Shown here: piece by piece, positions 38,062-47,086 of the stretch
Layout of the letters: each line of letters opens with the position of its first letter
Numbering within the stretch: position 1 is the first letter of the stretch
NCBI GenBank assembly: GCA_963729215.1
Contig: CAVSND010000023.1
Location: forward strand, 248,001 to 312,000
From: CAVQJU01 sp963729215
GTDB taxonomy: Bacteria; Acidobacteriota; Vicinamibacteria; Vicinamibacterales; CAVVIG01
DNA length: 64,000 bases
Direction: 5' to 3'
Notes under the pieces: generated by a model
The model's database searches: none
The model's input: only the letters and a program-made list of their open reading frames with translations
Told to the model about the DNA's origin: nothing
Position numbers and translations under genes: made by a program

Positions 38062-39217
38062 CTACTGATACCGGTCGACGTACGCCAGGCTCCGCAGACT
38101 CACGACCGTCGAGAGATGATTCCTGAGATAGTCGTGCTGCTTGATGGACATCGTCTCCGAGCGCACGCCCACGTGAACGTTGACCTTTCGAATCTGGCTG
38201 GCTGTGTAGACCGTGCCGTCCGTTCCCGTGTACGGCAGCGTCTTGATATCAACCGGATTGACCGTTCCGTCCACGAGGTCGTAGCTGAGCTCGAGATCTT
38301 CCACGACGCCCGCCAGCGCTTGCGGTGAGAAGAAGTTGAGCTGCCGCATCAGGTGCGGCTGGCCGCTCGCCGTCGCATCGACGTAGTAGGTCCACATGAA
38401 GACCCGCTGCACCCGGAGGCCCACGAGTTTATTCGGCGCGGTTCCGAGGATTTGCGTGATGGATCCGGCCGTGGCGCTTCGCTGGTTGAGCCCGAACGCA
38501 TCGTTCGAATTCGCCTCGAAATAGACGTTGGTGGCGTCCGTTTTCGTGACGGTCTGAAGCGCGGACTTCCCGAGCGGATCCGTGAACATCAGGAGGTCGC
38601 CCTTCTTGATCGGCGACTGTCCGCCGGTGGCATCGCCCACGATCCAGGTCCCCGCGATTCCGTTGACGCAGCCCACGTTCGTCCCGACGTTGAAATACGA
38701 TCCGTCCTGTGCGAGCACGGGAGCCGGGTTGTTGGTCGTCCCATTCGACTTCAGTGTCGGATTCAGAAACAGCGCTCCACCGCGGCACGCGTCGAGAATC
38801 GGGTCGATGGTCAGAATCGTAACGATGTCGGTTACCTGTGAATCGACCGAGGGCCCGAGCCCTGCCCCTGTGGTGATCGCGGTCAGCGTCGTCGCCGTCG
38901 TGTTGTCGAAGTAGGTACTGGGTGCCCGGGGGGCTTGGCCGCTTGATCTGCCCGGCACCCGATCCGCTCGGAATGGGAATGCCGCCGGTCGGGATCACGC
39001 GTCCGGCCGACACCAGGTCGCGGACGAGGAAGTTCGTCCCGCCGCGCAGGTTCTGACTGGCGTCGGCGAGGTTGCTCGCCGTGTCGTTCATCGCGACGCC
39101 GTCCTTGAACGCCGCCATGGCCGTGCCGATGACGATGAGGCTGATCGTGGTCGCGGTCATCAACTCGACGAGCGAGAAGCCGGCTTCCGGGTCGTGGGTG
39201 CGCATGTGGCCTCTCAT
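38062..39217 (-). CDS. PilW-like minor pilin, frameshifted (+1 in C6 run, 38928-38933)
   Basis: Prepilin leader RTHDPEAG followed by FSLVELMTATTISLIVIG, with Glu5. After a break at six C residues (G on the plus strand) the frame continues APSTYFDNTTATTLTAI through RVFMWTYYVDATA to the stop. Removing one C gives about 384 residues. ATG 39217 overlaps the restored pilV stop as TAATG. PilW-type proteins prime pilus assembly together with PilV and PilX. Confidence 0.82.
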
Positions 39218-39736
39218 TACGCGAAGCTCGAAATCAGATGCGGTCAGCGTGTAGGACCGCGTGTTAACGCCGTCCTTGAACGTAATCGTCACCGTGATCG
39301 ACCGCAGGTCTGTCGAGACGTCAGTAATCTTGATCTCGCGGGTGAAGTCGGACAGGGTCTTCGTCACGTCATCGGCCGTGCCGAGCCTCTGGTCCACGCC
39401 GGGCAGCGTGACGCTTTCGACGGCCCCGTCGTCCGCCGTGTCGACGACACCATCGCGGCCATCCACCGTCATCGGCTTCGGGCCGTTGTTGAAGATGCCG
39501 CCCTGAGCCTGATTTCGCAGCTGTGCCCAGGTGATCGAGTGGGAGTCGCGCGCGCTGAAGACGCTTTCGATGGCCTCGGCGGCCTTCTGTGTCGCGATCA
39601 ATTCAGCCGGCGAGCTGGCGGTCTTCTGCATCCCCGACACGAAGATCCCCGCCATGCCGAGCGCACCGACGCTCAGGACGCCGATGGCGAATATCGTTTC
39701 GACGAGGGAAAAGCCGCCCTGACTTCGTGTTTCCAT
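39217..39736 (-). CDS. pilV: PilV-like minor pilin, frameshifted near the 3' end (+1 near 39238)
   Basis: Prepilin motif QGG-FSLVETIFAIGVLSVGA, then a PilV-type body (MAGIFVSGMQKT...AAEAIESVFSARD). As written, the frame runs without a stop into pilW. Removing one T near 39238 gives YTLTALISSFA and a stop at 39217, the expected 172-residue protein. The apparent in-frame PilV-PilW fusion is therefore probably an artefact. It follows the FimT-like gene by 3 bp. Confidence 0.8.
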
Positions 39737-39739
39737 GGT

Positions 39740-40341
39740 CTACACCCTCGTCCAACCGCAGACGTTGGAGATATTGCACGTCCACTTAAAAGCACGCACG
39801 CGGCCGGTACCGCCCATAATCGTCACCGCGCGCTGCGACTTGAGGACGTTCGCCGTCGCCAGAAAGATCGTCCCGTTCAGCGGATTGCCGGACTGATCGA
39901 TGAACGTGCCGTCGCTTGAAAACGTGAAGGTTGTGGCCGTTCCGAAGGAGAGCGGCCCACTGATGCCAAACCCGTCGGGCGTGTCGGTCGTCACGCTGGA
40001 GATCAGCCGATAGCCGACGTTGCCCTCGAACGCCACGCTCGACCAGCGTGGTCGTGCGTGGTTCCGGGTCACTTCGTGACGGAGACCTGAAGCCAGTTGC
40101 CGCCGGCGCCCCCGACAAACTTGAGCTCCATCGTCCGGCGCTGCGTGATCGCCATCTCGCGCGCCTGGGCGAGCTGGCTCATGACGAGGCGCATCGCGCC
40201 GTCGCCCTTCATGGAGCGGTTCACATCAACGAGCTGGGCCACACCCATGGCGCCGACGATGCCCATGACGGCGAGCACCAGCAGCATCTCGACAAGCGTG
40301 ACGCCCCGTTGCGAACCCGTCCGGGGCAGGAAACTGTTCAT
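39740..40341 (-). CDS. fimT: GspH/FimT-like pseudopilin, two +1 frameshifts (40041 and 40072)
   Basis: Prepilin motif QRG-VTLVEMLLVLAVMGIVG with a long helix, then MSQLAQAREMAITQRRTMEL, the classic GspH/FimT N-terminal half. The frame breaks at 40072 and again at 40041; removing one base at each gives LQVSVTKDPEPRTTTLVSVA then FEGNVGYRL, and the C-terminal beta-sandwich (TFTFSSDGTFIDQSGNPLNG). The total is about 199 residues. It is the first gene of the minor-pilin operon and has a sigma-54 promoter just upstream. Confidence 0.82.
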
Positions 40342-40354
40342 ACACCAGCTAGGG

Positions 40355-40369
40355 GCAAGGCCCCTGCCA
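40355..40369 (-). promoter_or_regulatory. Sigma-54 (RpoN) promoter upstream of the minor-pilin operon
   Basis: On the minus strand TGGCAGGGGCCTTGC carries GG and GC separated by exactly 10 nt, matching the -24/-12 consensus TGGCAC-N5-TTGC closely. The predicted start is near 40343, two bases before the fimT ATG, so the transcript would be almost leaderless. RpoN control with a PilR-like activator is established for type IV pilus genes in other bacteria. No enhancer site was identified. Confidence 0.6.
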
Positions 40370-40505
40370 GATGCCTGAGGAGGGTATTACTGGGCTTATG
40401 TCTTTACGGGGTAATGACTTAGATAGGAATTACAGGACTGAATGCAGGACGGGACACATGTTTAAAACGGCACACAAAGGCCCGCATTCGTAATCAGAAA
40501 TGAAC

Positions 40506-41954
40506 TCAGGGTCTGACCGCCGGGCCGAACACATCGTCCACTTTCATTATCGTAAGTGGTCCGAGGTTCAGGGCCCGGATGCCGGGCTCGATGGCTGCGC
40601 GATCCCCCGCAATGACGACAGCAAGGCGTGCTGGCTGGATGTACTTGGTGGCCACGCGCAGCGCGTCAGCCACACTGACCGCCTCTATCTTCTGTACATA
40701 TGTCGAGAAGTAGTCGTCCGGGAGGTGATACACGAGCGCCTGCTCGAGGCGTGTCGAGATGTCGCCGGTTGTTTCGAAGCCTGACGGAAACCGGAGCGAA
40801 ACGTAGTGCTTTGCGCGGGCCAGTTCGTCGGCGGGGACGGGCTTGCCTATCGCCGTCAGCTCGTTGAAGAACTCCTTGAGGGCGTCGGCCGTCTTGTCGG
40901 TCTGGACGCCGGCGGCCGCGACGAAGGGTCCGGCCGCGCTCCGCATGTCGAAAAGCGACGTCGCCCCGTACGTGTATCCGTTCTTTTCACGAAGATTGAG
41001 GTTGAGGCGCGAAGAGAATGAGCCGCCCAGCACCGTATTCATCACCTGGATCGGAAAGAAATCCGGCGTCGATCGCGGGACGGCTACGGCCCCGATGCGA
41101 ATCTGCGACTGCGCCGCACCGGGCTTGTCGATGATGTACACCTGCCGCGCCGGCGGCACTGGCGGCGCCGGAAGCGCGGCGTGCCGCGGAGCCGCGCCCT
41201 GCGGCCGCCAGCTGCCGAAATTCGTCTCGAGCAGCGGCATGATCCGATCGGCCGTCACGTCGCCGACGACGATGAACGCCGCGTTGTCGGGCCGGTATGC
41301 CGACGTGTAGAACGCGCGGACGTCGTCCACGGTGAACGACTGAATCGTCTGAGCCGCGCCCAGCTGGGCGGTGCCGTAGCGGTGCGTGGTTCCGTAGAGC
41401 ACGCGCGCGAAGGCGAGCTGCCCGATGGTCTCGGGATCGTCGCGCGCCTGGATCACGTTCGTGAGGCGGTCGGCGCGCTGACGTTGCAGTTCGTCGGCCG
41501 GGAACGTGGGCCTCAGCGCGACGTCCGACATGATTGCAAGAGCGTCGGCAAGGCGCGCCACCGGGACGTGGAGTCTGACCGCAGAAACATCACTGCCGCT
41601 GTTGGCAACGAGATCCGCGCCGAGAAAGTCCACCGCGTCGGCGAGCTCGAGCGCCGACCGCGAACCGGCCCCTTCGAGCAGCATGGGAGCCGTCAGGTTG
41701 GCGATGCCGAACTTGCCGGCAGGATCGTCGCCGCTGCCGCTCAGGACGACAAGGTTGGCCTGCACGACCGGAACCTCGTGAAGCTCCACGAGCCAGACGG
41801 GCAGTCCGTTCGACAGCTGGCGTTTCTGAATCACCGGAAGCTTGAGTGCCGGCGGAGCGCCAGGCTCCGGCGCGTGGCTGCGGTCGGGTGTCTGGGCCGC
41901 GACGGTGAACGTCGCGAGGACGGCAGCGGCAACGGTTGCGAGCGCGTAGCGCAT
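40506..41954 (-). CDS. M16-family peptidase paralog lacking the zinc motif (non-catalytic partner)
   Basis: This 482-residue protein has a signal peptide (residues 1-20, ending AAQ) and two M16 domains (family marks: LSNGLPVWLVE, SAYRPDNAAFIVVGD, and the later VLGGSFSSRLNLNLREKNGYTYGA). The inverted zinc motif HxxEH should lie at the position reading LTAPMLLEGAG, where both histidines are missing. It retains the R/Y substrate-binding segment. It begins 2 bp after the catalytic M16 gene, matching the heterodimer pattern in which one subunit carries zinc and the other the R-x-Y loop. Confidence 0.88.
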   Translation of the reverse strand: MRYALATVAAAVLATFTVAAQTPDRSHAPEPGAPPALKLPVIQKRQLSNGLPVWLVELHEVPVVQANLVVLSGSGDDPAGKFGIANLTAPMLLEGAGSRSALELADAVDFLGADLVANSGSDVSAVRLHVPVARLADALAIMSDVALRPTFPADELQRQRADRLTNVIQARDDPETIGQLAFARVLYGTTHRYGTAQLGAAQTIQSFTVDDVRAFYTSAYRPDNAAFIVVGDVTADRIMPLLETNFGSWRPQGAAPRHAALPAPPVPPARQVYIIDKPGAAQSQIRIGAVAVPRSTPDFFPIQVMNTVLGGSFSSRLNLNLREKNGYTYGATSLFDMRSAAGPFVAAAGVQTDKTADALKEFFNELTAIGKPVPADELARAKHYVSLRFPSGFETTGDISTRLEQALVYHLPDDYFSTYVQKIEAVSVADALRVATKYIQPARLAVVIAGDRAAIEPGIRALNLGPLTIMKVDDVFGPAVRP

Positions 41955-41956
41955 GG

Positions 41957-43335
41957 CTATTTCTCACCTTCCGGCAGCACCGTCAGCTCGACGCGCGCGC
42001 CTTTCGGCAGGAACTTCAGCGCCGCGGCCCGGATGTCCGACGGCGACAGCGCCCGATAGCGCCCGAGGTCTTCGTTGAAGTAGTCCGGATCGCCCGTCGC
42101 GGTGAAGTACCCGTTGAGCTGGTCGGCTTTTCCGCCAAACCCGCCGACGCGTTCCATCCGGTTGAAAAACGAGGACTCGATCTGGTTCAGCGATCGTTCG
42201 ACGTCGTGTGCCGAGGGCGTCGTGGTCTGAAGCTTGACGATCTCCTCGTCGATGACTTTCAGAAGTTCTTCGACCGTGTGTCCCGGCCGGGGGGTGGCCT
42301 CGATCAGGAAGTACGAGGACAGGGCCTGCGACGCCTGGTAGGCCGAGACTTCCTGGGCGATCTGCATGTCGTAGACGAGGCGTTTGAAGAGCCGCGAATT
42401 CTTGCCGCCCGCGAGCGTGTCGGCCACCATGTCCAACGCCGCGTCGCCGGGCGCGAAATGTGGAGGTGTCAGCCAGGCGAGGTAGAGCCGCGGCAGTTGC
42501 ACCTTGTCCGTCATGGTCTTCTTCGTCACGCCCGTCAGCTGCACGCCCGGGATCGTCATCGGTTCGACGCTTGCGCCGCTCTTCACGTCGCCGAACCATT
42601 TTTCGACCAGCGTCTTCGCCGTCGAGCTTTCAAAGTCTCCGGCAACGACCAGGCTTGCGTTGCTGGGCGCGTAATACTTCTTGAAGAATTCGACGACGTC
42701 GTCGTAGCTGGCCGCCGTCAGGTCCGGCATGTAGCCGATGACCGGCCAGTGGTAGGGATGGCCCTCCGGGTAGAGCATCTCGCCCAGCGCGAGCTCGGCC
42801 TGGCCGTAGGGCCGATTCTCGTAGCTCTGGCGCCGTTCGTTCTTGACGACGTCCCGCTGAGCGTCAACCGTTTTGGGCGTCATCGATTCGAGCAGGTAAC
42901 CCATCCGGTCGGATTCGAGAAAGAGGGCCAGCTCGAGCGCGTTGGACGGGACGTTGATCCAGTAGTTGGTGCGGTCGTTCTCGGTGGAACCGTTGTTGGT
43001 GCCGCCTGTACGTTCGAGCAGGTCGTCGAACTCGCCCGGCTTTACGTGCTGCGAGCCCATGAACATCAGGTGTTCGAAGAGATGCGCGAAGCCCGTGCGT
43101 CCGGTTTTTTCCCGCGCCGACCCGACGTGGTAATACATGTTGGTCGTGACAACGGGAACACTGTGATCTTCGTGAAGGATGACCGTCAGGCCATTCGGCA
43201 GCGTGAACTGCGTATATGCCAGCTCGATCCTGGGCGGCGCTGCCGCCACGGTCGCCGACGCGCCCGACTGCGCGCCGCCGGTGAAGACCAGGCGACACCA
43301 ATGGCACAGATGACGATGGCGATAACAGGCTTCAT
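41957..43335 (-). CDS. M16-family zinc metallopeptidase, catalytic subunit, frameshifted in signal peptide
   Basis: This protein of about 459 residues has the M16 zinc site HLFEHLMFMGS (HxxEH) and downstream Glu in NERRQSYE. The N-terminal signal peptide MKPVIAIVICAIGVA is in a different frame; the join near 43288-43290 needs one extra base or the loss of two, giving VFTGGAQSGASATVAAAPP. The start is ATG 43335, with TAGAAT 7 nt upstream (leaderless type). Family members cleave small peptides in the periplasm. The partner gene follows after 2 bp. Confidence 0.87.
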
Positions 43336-43342
43336 CAACGCG

Positions 43343-43348
43343 ATTCTA
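43343..43348 (-). promoter_or_regulatory. -10 box TAGAAT, leaderless-type, for the M16 pair
   Basis: TAGAAT on the minus strand lies 7 nt before ATG 43335. There is no Shine-Dalgarno sequence between them. It supports placing the M16 start at the frameshifted signal peptide. Confidence 0.5.
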
Positions 43349-43421
43349 CCGCGTGGTGGCCGGGACGGGCGTGCGCCCCTGGGTTTTTGTGGGATGAAGT
43401 TGTGTGATGAAATAGGCGGCC

Positions 43422-43916
43422 ATGCCCCCATCATCCGAAGCGCCGCTTGTCGGGATCATTATGGGAAGTAAGTCCGACTGGGACGCCATGAAAGCCGCGG
43501 CCGAGGTGCTCGCCCGGTTCGGTGTCGCGCACGAATCCCGCGTCATGTCGGCGCACAGGACGCCCGCGGTTGTGGCCGAGTACGCGTCGGGCGCCATCGG
43601 GCGCGGAATGGAAATCATCATCGCCGGCGCCGGCGGAGCCGCCCATCTGGCCGGCGTCGTGGCCGCCCACACGGTGATTCCGGTGATCGGCGTCCCGATG
43701 ACGAGCGCGCTTCAGGGCCTCGACTCCCTGCTGTCGACCGTTCAAATGCCAAAGGGTATCCCCGTTGCGACGGTGGCAATCGGCTCGTCCGGCGCGGCCA
43801 ATGCCGGCCTGCTCGCCGTCGCCATCCTGGCGACATCGCGGCCCGACTTGCGCGCGAAGCTGCAGGCCTACCGTGCCGAGATGGCCGAGGACGTGAAGAA
43901 GGTGACGCTCCCGTAA
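43422..43916 (+). CDS. purE: N5-carboxyaminoimidazole ribonucleotide mutase (class I PurE)
   Basis: This 164-residue PurE carries GSKSDWDAM (substrate phosphate loop), SAHRTP with the catalytic His, and GAGGAAHLAG. It converts N5-CAIR to CAIR in de novo purine synthesis. The expected partner purK is not in the window. The start is ATG 43422; a weaker TGAAAT hexamer lies 8 nt upstream. Full length and intact. Confidence 0.95.
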   Translation: MPPSSEAPLVGIIMGSKSDWDAMKAAAEVLARFGVAHESRVMSAHRTPAVVAEYASGAIGRGMEIIIAGAGGAAHLAGVVAAHTVIPVIGVPMTSALQGLDSLLSTVQMPKGIPVATVAIGSSGAANAGLLAVAILATSRPDLRAKLQAYRAEMAEDVKKVTLP

Positions 43917-43939
43917 GGCGTTCACAGGAGGTCGGTGCC

Positions 43940-45847
43940 ATGTCGACTCCTCGATTGACGGCGGTGTTCCTTACCCTGGCCCTCGGCGTGCCAAGCGTCC
44001 CCGCGTTTGCACAGATCCAACTCTCCGGAGTCTGGAATCCCATGCGGTCGCACGAGGACGATCAGGATCGGGGCCCTGGGCCCGATCTCGGCGACTACAC
44101 CGGCCTTCCCATCAATGACGCCGCGCGGCTGTTTGCCGAAAGCTGGGATGCGTCACGCCTGACACTGCAGGAGCATCAGTGCCGTGTCCACGTCGCGCCG
44201 TACATTTTCCACGGTCCCTTGCGCCTGCGGATTTGGGAGGAGAAGGATCCGGAAACCCAGCAGGTCATCGCGATCAAGAACTACATCAGCACGTACGAGC
44301 AGACGCGGACGATCTGGATGGACGGCCGTCCACACCCGTCAGCGTTCGCCCCGCACACGTTCATGGGTTTCTCGACAGGCGTCTGGGAAGGCGACACGCT
44401 GACGGTGACCACGACTCATCTCAAGCAGGGCTGGCTCCGGCGCAACGGCGTCCCCGAGAGCGATCAGACGACGGTGGTAGAGCATTTCATCCGGCACGGG
44501 CAGTACTTCACGCACGTCGCCATCATCACGGATCCGGTCTATCTCGCCGAGCCGATGATTCGCTCGACGGATTTTCAGAATGTCGTCGATGACAACGGCC
44601 CGTGGCTCTGGCCGTGCGAGTACGTCGAGGAGATCTCGGGCAAATCAAAGACCGCCGTGCCGCATCACCTGCCCGGCGAGAATCCGTTCATCAAAGAATA
44701 CCTTGCGGCCACGAAGGTGCCGGCGACGTCGGCGGGTGGCGGTCCCGAAACGATCTATCCCGAATATGTGGCTCAACTGAAAGGCCACCGCACACCGCCG
44801 GCGAGCACGGCAGCCGCGGCCCGCGTGAGCCAGTCGCCCAATCCGGACACCGGCGATATCCAGCGGCTCCGAGTTCAGGGCAACGTCCACATCGTCGCCG
44901 GCGCCGGCGGCAACGTCGTCGTGCAGGTCGGCGAATCCGGTGCGTTGCTGGTGGACAGCAAGTCGGCGGCAGCCACCAACATGATCCTCGAGGAAGTGAA
45001 GCGCATCGCCTTGTCGCCGAAGCCGGTCCGCTACCTGCTCAACACGAGCGCCGACGCCGATCACATTGGCGGCAACCAGAATCTCGCAGCGGCGCTGGGC
45101 TCGGCCGCTAGCTGGGAAATCATCAACACGCCCGGTGCGAGCAATTCCGCCGTACAGATCATCGCGCACGACAATGTCCTGAAGCGCATGGCGAAGCTGC
45201 CCGTGACCGCGTGGCCCAGCGAGACGTTCGTCGGCCGCGAAAAAGAGTTCTTCTTCAATGGCGAACCGGTCTTCATGTATCACGTGCCAGCCGCACACAC
45301 TGACGGCGACAGCATCGTCTTCTTCCGGCGTTCGGATGTGATTGCGACGGGCGACGTGTTCCGTACCGACAGCTACCCGGTGATTGATCTCGTCAACGGC
45401 GGTAGCATCCAGGGCATCATCGAGGCGCTCAATCTCGTGCTCGACCTGGCCGTGCCGGCGCACCACGAAGAAGGCGGCACATTCATCGTGCCCGGACACG
45501 GCCGCATCTGCGACGAGTTCGACGTGCTGGAATATCGCGACATGGTCACGATCGTCCGCGATCGCGTGCAGGCGATGATCCGCAAAGGCCTGACGCTCGA
45601 GCAGGTGCAGGCCGCGCGGCCGACGCGGGATTACGATCCGCGGTATGGGGCGACGACGGGCGCATGGACCACACAGCAGTTCGTCGAGGCGGTGTATACG
45701 GAGCCTGGCACCTGGCGGGAAATGAGGCGCCGCCAATTCGTCGCAAAGCCCGCCGGTGACCGCTACGAAGAGGTTCTCGCCACGATCGGTCTGTGGGATC
45801 AATCGCGAGCCAGATCAGCGCGCCTGCCGCGTAGACGATGGCCGTGA
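43940..45847 (+). CDS. Two-part secreted protein with C-terminal metallo-beta-lactamase fold and degenerate zinc motif
   Basis: A signal peptide (residues 1-25, VPAFAQ) is followed by about 250 residues of an unassigned domain (VWEGDTLTVTTTHLKQGWLR). An MBL-fold domain then spans about 305-560. In the first zinc motif HxHxDH the two leading histidines are replaced: TSADADHIGGN. The later His (PAAHTDGD), Asp (GDVFRTD) and PGHGR His are kept. One metal site may therefore persist. The final residues RSARLPRRRWP overlap the convergent MFS gene, and a one-base shift near 45790 may hide the true end. The function is unknown. Confidence 0.8.
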   Translation: MSTPRLTAVFLTLALGVPSVPAFAQIQLSGVWNPMRSHEDDQDRGPGPDLGDYTGLPINDAARLFAESWDASRLTLQEHQCRVHVAPYIFHGPLRLRIWEEKDPETQQVIAIKNYISTYEQTRTIWMDGRPHPSAFAPHTFMGFSTGVWEGDTLTVTTTHLKQGWLRRNGVPESDQTTVVEHFIRHGQYFTHVAIITDPVYLAEPMIRSTDFQNVVDDNGPWLWPCEYVEEISGKSKTAVPHHLPGENPFIKEYLAATKVPATSAGGGPETIYPEYVAQLKGHRTPPASTAAAARVSQSPNPDTGDIQRLRVQGNVHIVAGAGGNVVVQVGESGALLVDSKSAAATNMILEEVKRIALSPKPVRYLLNTSADADHIGGNQNLAAALGSAASWEIINTPGASNSAVQIIAHDNVLKRMAKLPVTAWPSETFVGREKEFFFNGEPVFMYHVPAAHTDGDSIVFFRRSDVIATGDVFRTDSYPVIDLVNGGSIQGIIEALNLVLDLAVPAHHEEGGTFIVPGHGRICDEFDVLEYRDMVTIVRDRVQAMIRKGLTLEQVQAARPTRDYDPRYGATTGAWTTQQFVEAVYTEPGTWREMRRRQFVAKPAGDRYEEVLATIGLWDQSRARSARLPRRRWP

Positions 45848-47066
45848 CGTAGAACGGAAACGTCCACGACTGCCAGCGTTCGACCGCGTAGGCGACCACG
45901 AGCGGCGTCAGCACGCCGCCAAGATTCGAAAACGTGTTCATGCAGCCCGTGACCACGCCCGCGTGATCGCGGCCGATGTCCAGGCACACCGCCCAGCAGG
46001 CGCTGAGCGCGAGATCGACCGAACCCAACGCCAGCGCCAGGAGCACGGCCTTCGCCACCGGCTGCGGGACGAGCGTGGAAGAGAAGGTGAGGACGGCTCC
46101 TGCCAGGAACGCTCCACATCCAAGTCCGCAACGCGCTGTCCGCAAGCCCCGGTCCCGGGCGAGCGCGTCGGTCAGCCATCCGCCGGCGAGGTTGGCGAGG
46201 CCCGCGCAGAGAAACGGCAACCCCGCCAGCAGCCCGCCGTTCAGCTGCGAGAATCCCAGCACACGAATGAGATACGTGGGCAGCCAGGTGAAATAGAAGT
46301 AGAGGCCGTAGCCGTACGTGAAATACATCGCGCAGATCGCGTAGAGGTTCCGGCTGCGCAGCAGCGCCCTCCACGGTGTCGCGGTTTCGACGCGCCCGGC
46401 TCGCCCCTCCCGTCCATCCTGTTCAATCCACGCGAGCTCGCTGGCGGAAACGGCTGAATGGTCGGCCGGCCGATCGCGATACCAGCGGTACCAGGCTCCT
46501 GCCCACACCAGACCGATCGCGCCCACGATGACGAAGCTGAGGCGCCAGCCCCAGCGATTGATCAACAGCAGCGCGATGGGCACCGACAGCATGCCGCCGA
46601 CGCGCGATCCGAAAAACATCACGCCGTTGGCCTTCCCGCGCTCGCGCAGCGGAAACCATCGCGAAAGCCCGCGTGACATGCTCGGGAACGCCCCGGCCTC
46701 GCCGGCGCCGAAGAGGAATCTGGTGGCGATCAGGGACTGATAGCCCACGGCCGCGCCCGTCAGCATCGTGAACCCCGACCACCAGAGCACGATGCGCGTC
46801 AGCACGCGGCGCGGGCCGATGATGTCGACCAGCCAGCCCGACGGGATTTCGAACAGGGAGTAGGCGAGCGCGAACGCGCTCAGCACCTGACCCATCTGGA
46901 GGGTCGTCAGGTGGAGATCGTCGCTGATGTACGGTGCGGCCGCCGAGATGCAGACGCGATCGAGATACGTGACGACGGCCAGCAGGAACGCGAAGAGCAG
47001 GACGCCCGCCCGCGCCCGTGATGCAGGCACGGGAGGCGGGAAAGAAACGCCCGTCAGGTCGGCCAC
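45546..47066 (-). CDS. MFS transporter, ACS (anion:cation symporter) type
   Basis: This transporter has twelve helices, with the ACS-type helix 1-2 loop (TYLDRVCISAAAPYI) and the GWLVDIIGPRR motif. ACS permeases take up hexuronates, phthalate or similar organic anions. The start chosen is GTG 47066, 7 nt after a TACTAT -10 box; GTG 47096 is possible but lies inside the other gene's start. The family ends near IDPTD (about 45800). The remaining ~80 Arg-rich residues to 45546 are read antisense to the MBL gene, so a one-base shift near 45790, giving a stop at 45763, is likely. Confidence 0.85.
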   Translation of the reverse strand: MADLTGVSFPPPVPASRARAGVLLFAFLLAVVTYLDRVCISAAAPYISDDLHLTTLQMGQVLSAFALAYSLFEIPSGWLVDIIGPRRVLTRIVLWWSGFTMLTGAAVGYQSLIATRFLFGAGEAGAFPSMSRGLSRWFPLRERGKANGVMFFGSRVGGMLSVPIALLLINRWGWRLSFVIVGAIGLVWAGAWYRWYRDRPADHSAVSASELAWIEQDGREGRAGRVETATPWRALLRSRNLYAICAMYFTYGYGLYFYFTWLPTYLIRVLGFSQLNGGLLAGLPFLCAGLANLAGGWLTDALARDRGLRTARCGLGCGAFLAGAVLTFSSTLVPQPVAKAVLLALALGSVDLALSACWAVCLDIGRDHAGVVTGCMNTFSNLGGVLTPLVVAYAVERWQSWTFPFYVTAIVYAAGALIWLAIDPTDRSWREPLRSGHRRALRRIGGASFPARCQAPYTPPRRTAVWSMRPSSPHTADRNPASAARPAPARASGLCGSSPARDRGRS

Positions 47067-47072
47067 CGCCGG

Positions 47073-47079
47073 TATAGTA
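47073..47079. promoter_or_regulatory. Symmetric, shared -10 core TATAGTA of two divergent leaderless promoters
   Basis: On the plus strand TATAGT (47073-47078) lies 8 nt before GTG 47087. On the minus strand TACTAT (47079-47074) lies 7 nt before GTG 47066. This is the same arrangement as at 27772-27778. The two genes encode MFS permeases of the same family. Confidence 0.55.
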
Positions 47080-47086
47080 GCGGATC

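Noticed and set aside
38429..39736. In-frame fusion of two prepilins (PilV-PilW)
   Set aside because: A single-base deletion near 39238 restores a PilV-type end and a TAATG junction, and neighbouring genes have the same kind of indel.
45546..45790. An 80-residue C-terminal extension on the ACS-type transporter
   Set aside because: The extension is antisense to the MBL-fold gene and Arg-rich; a one-base shift near 45790 gives a normal stop at 45763.
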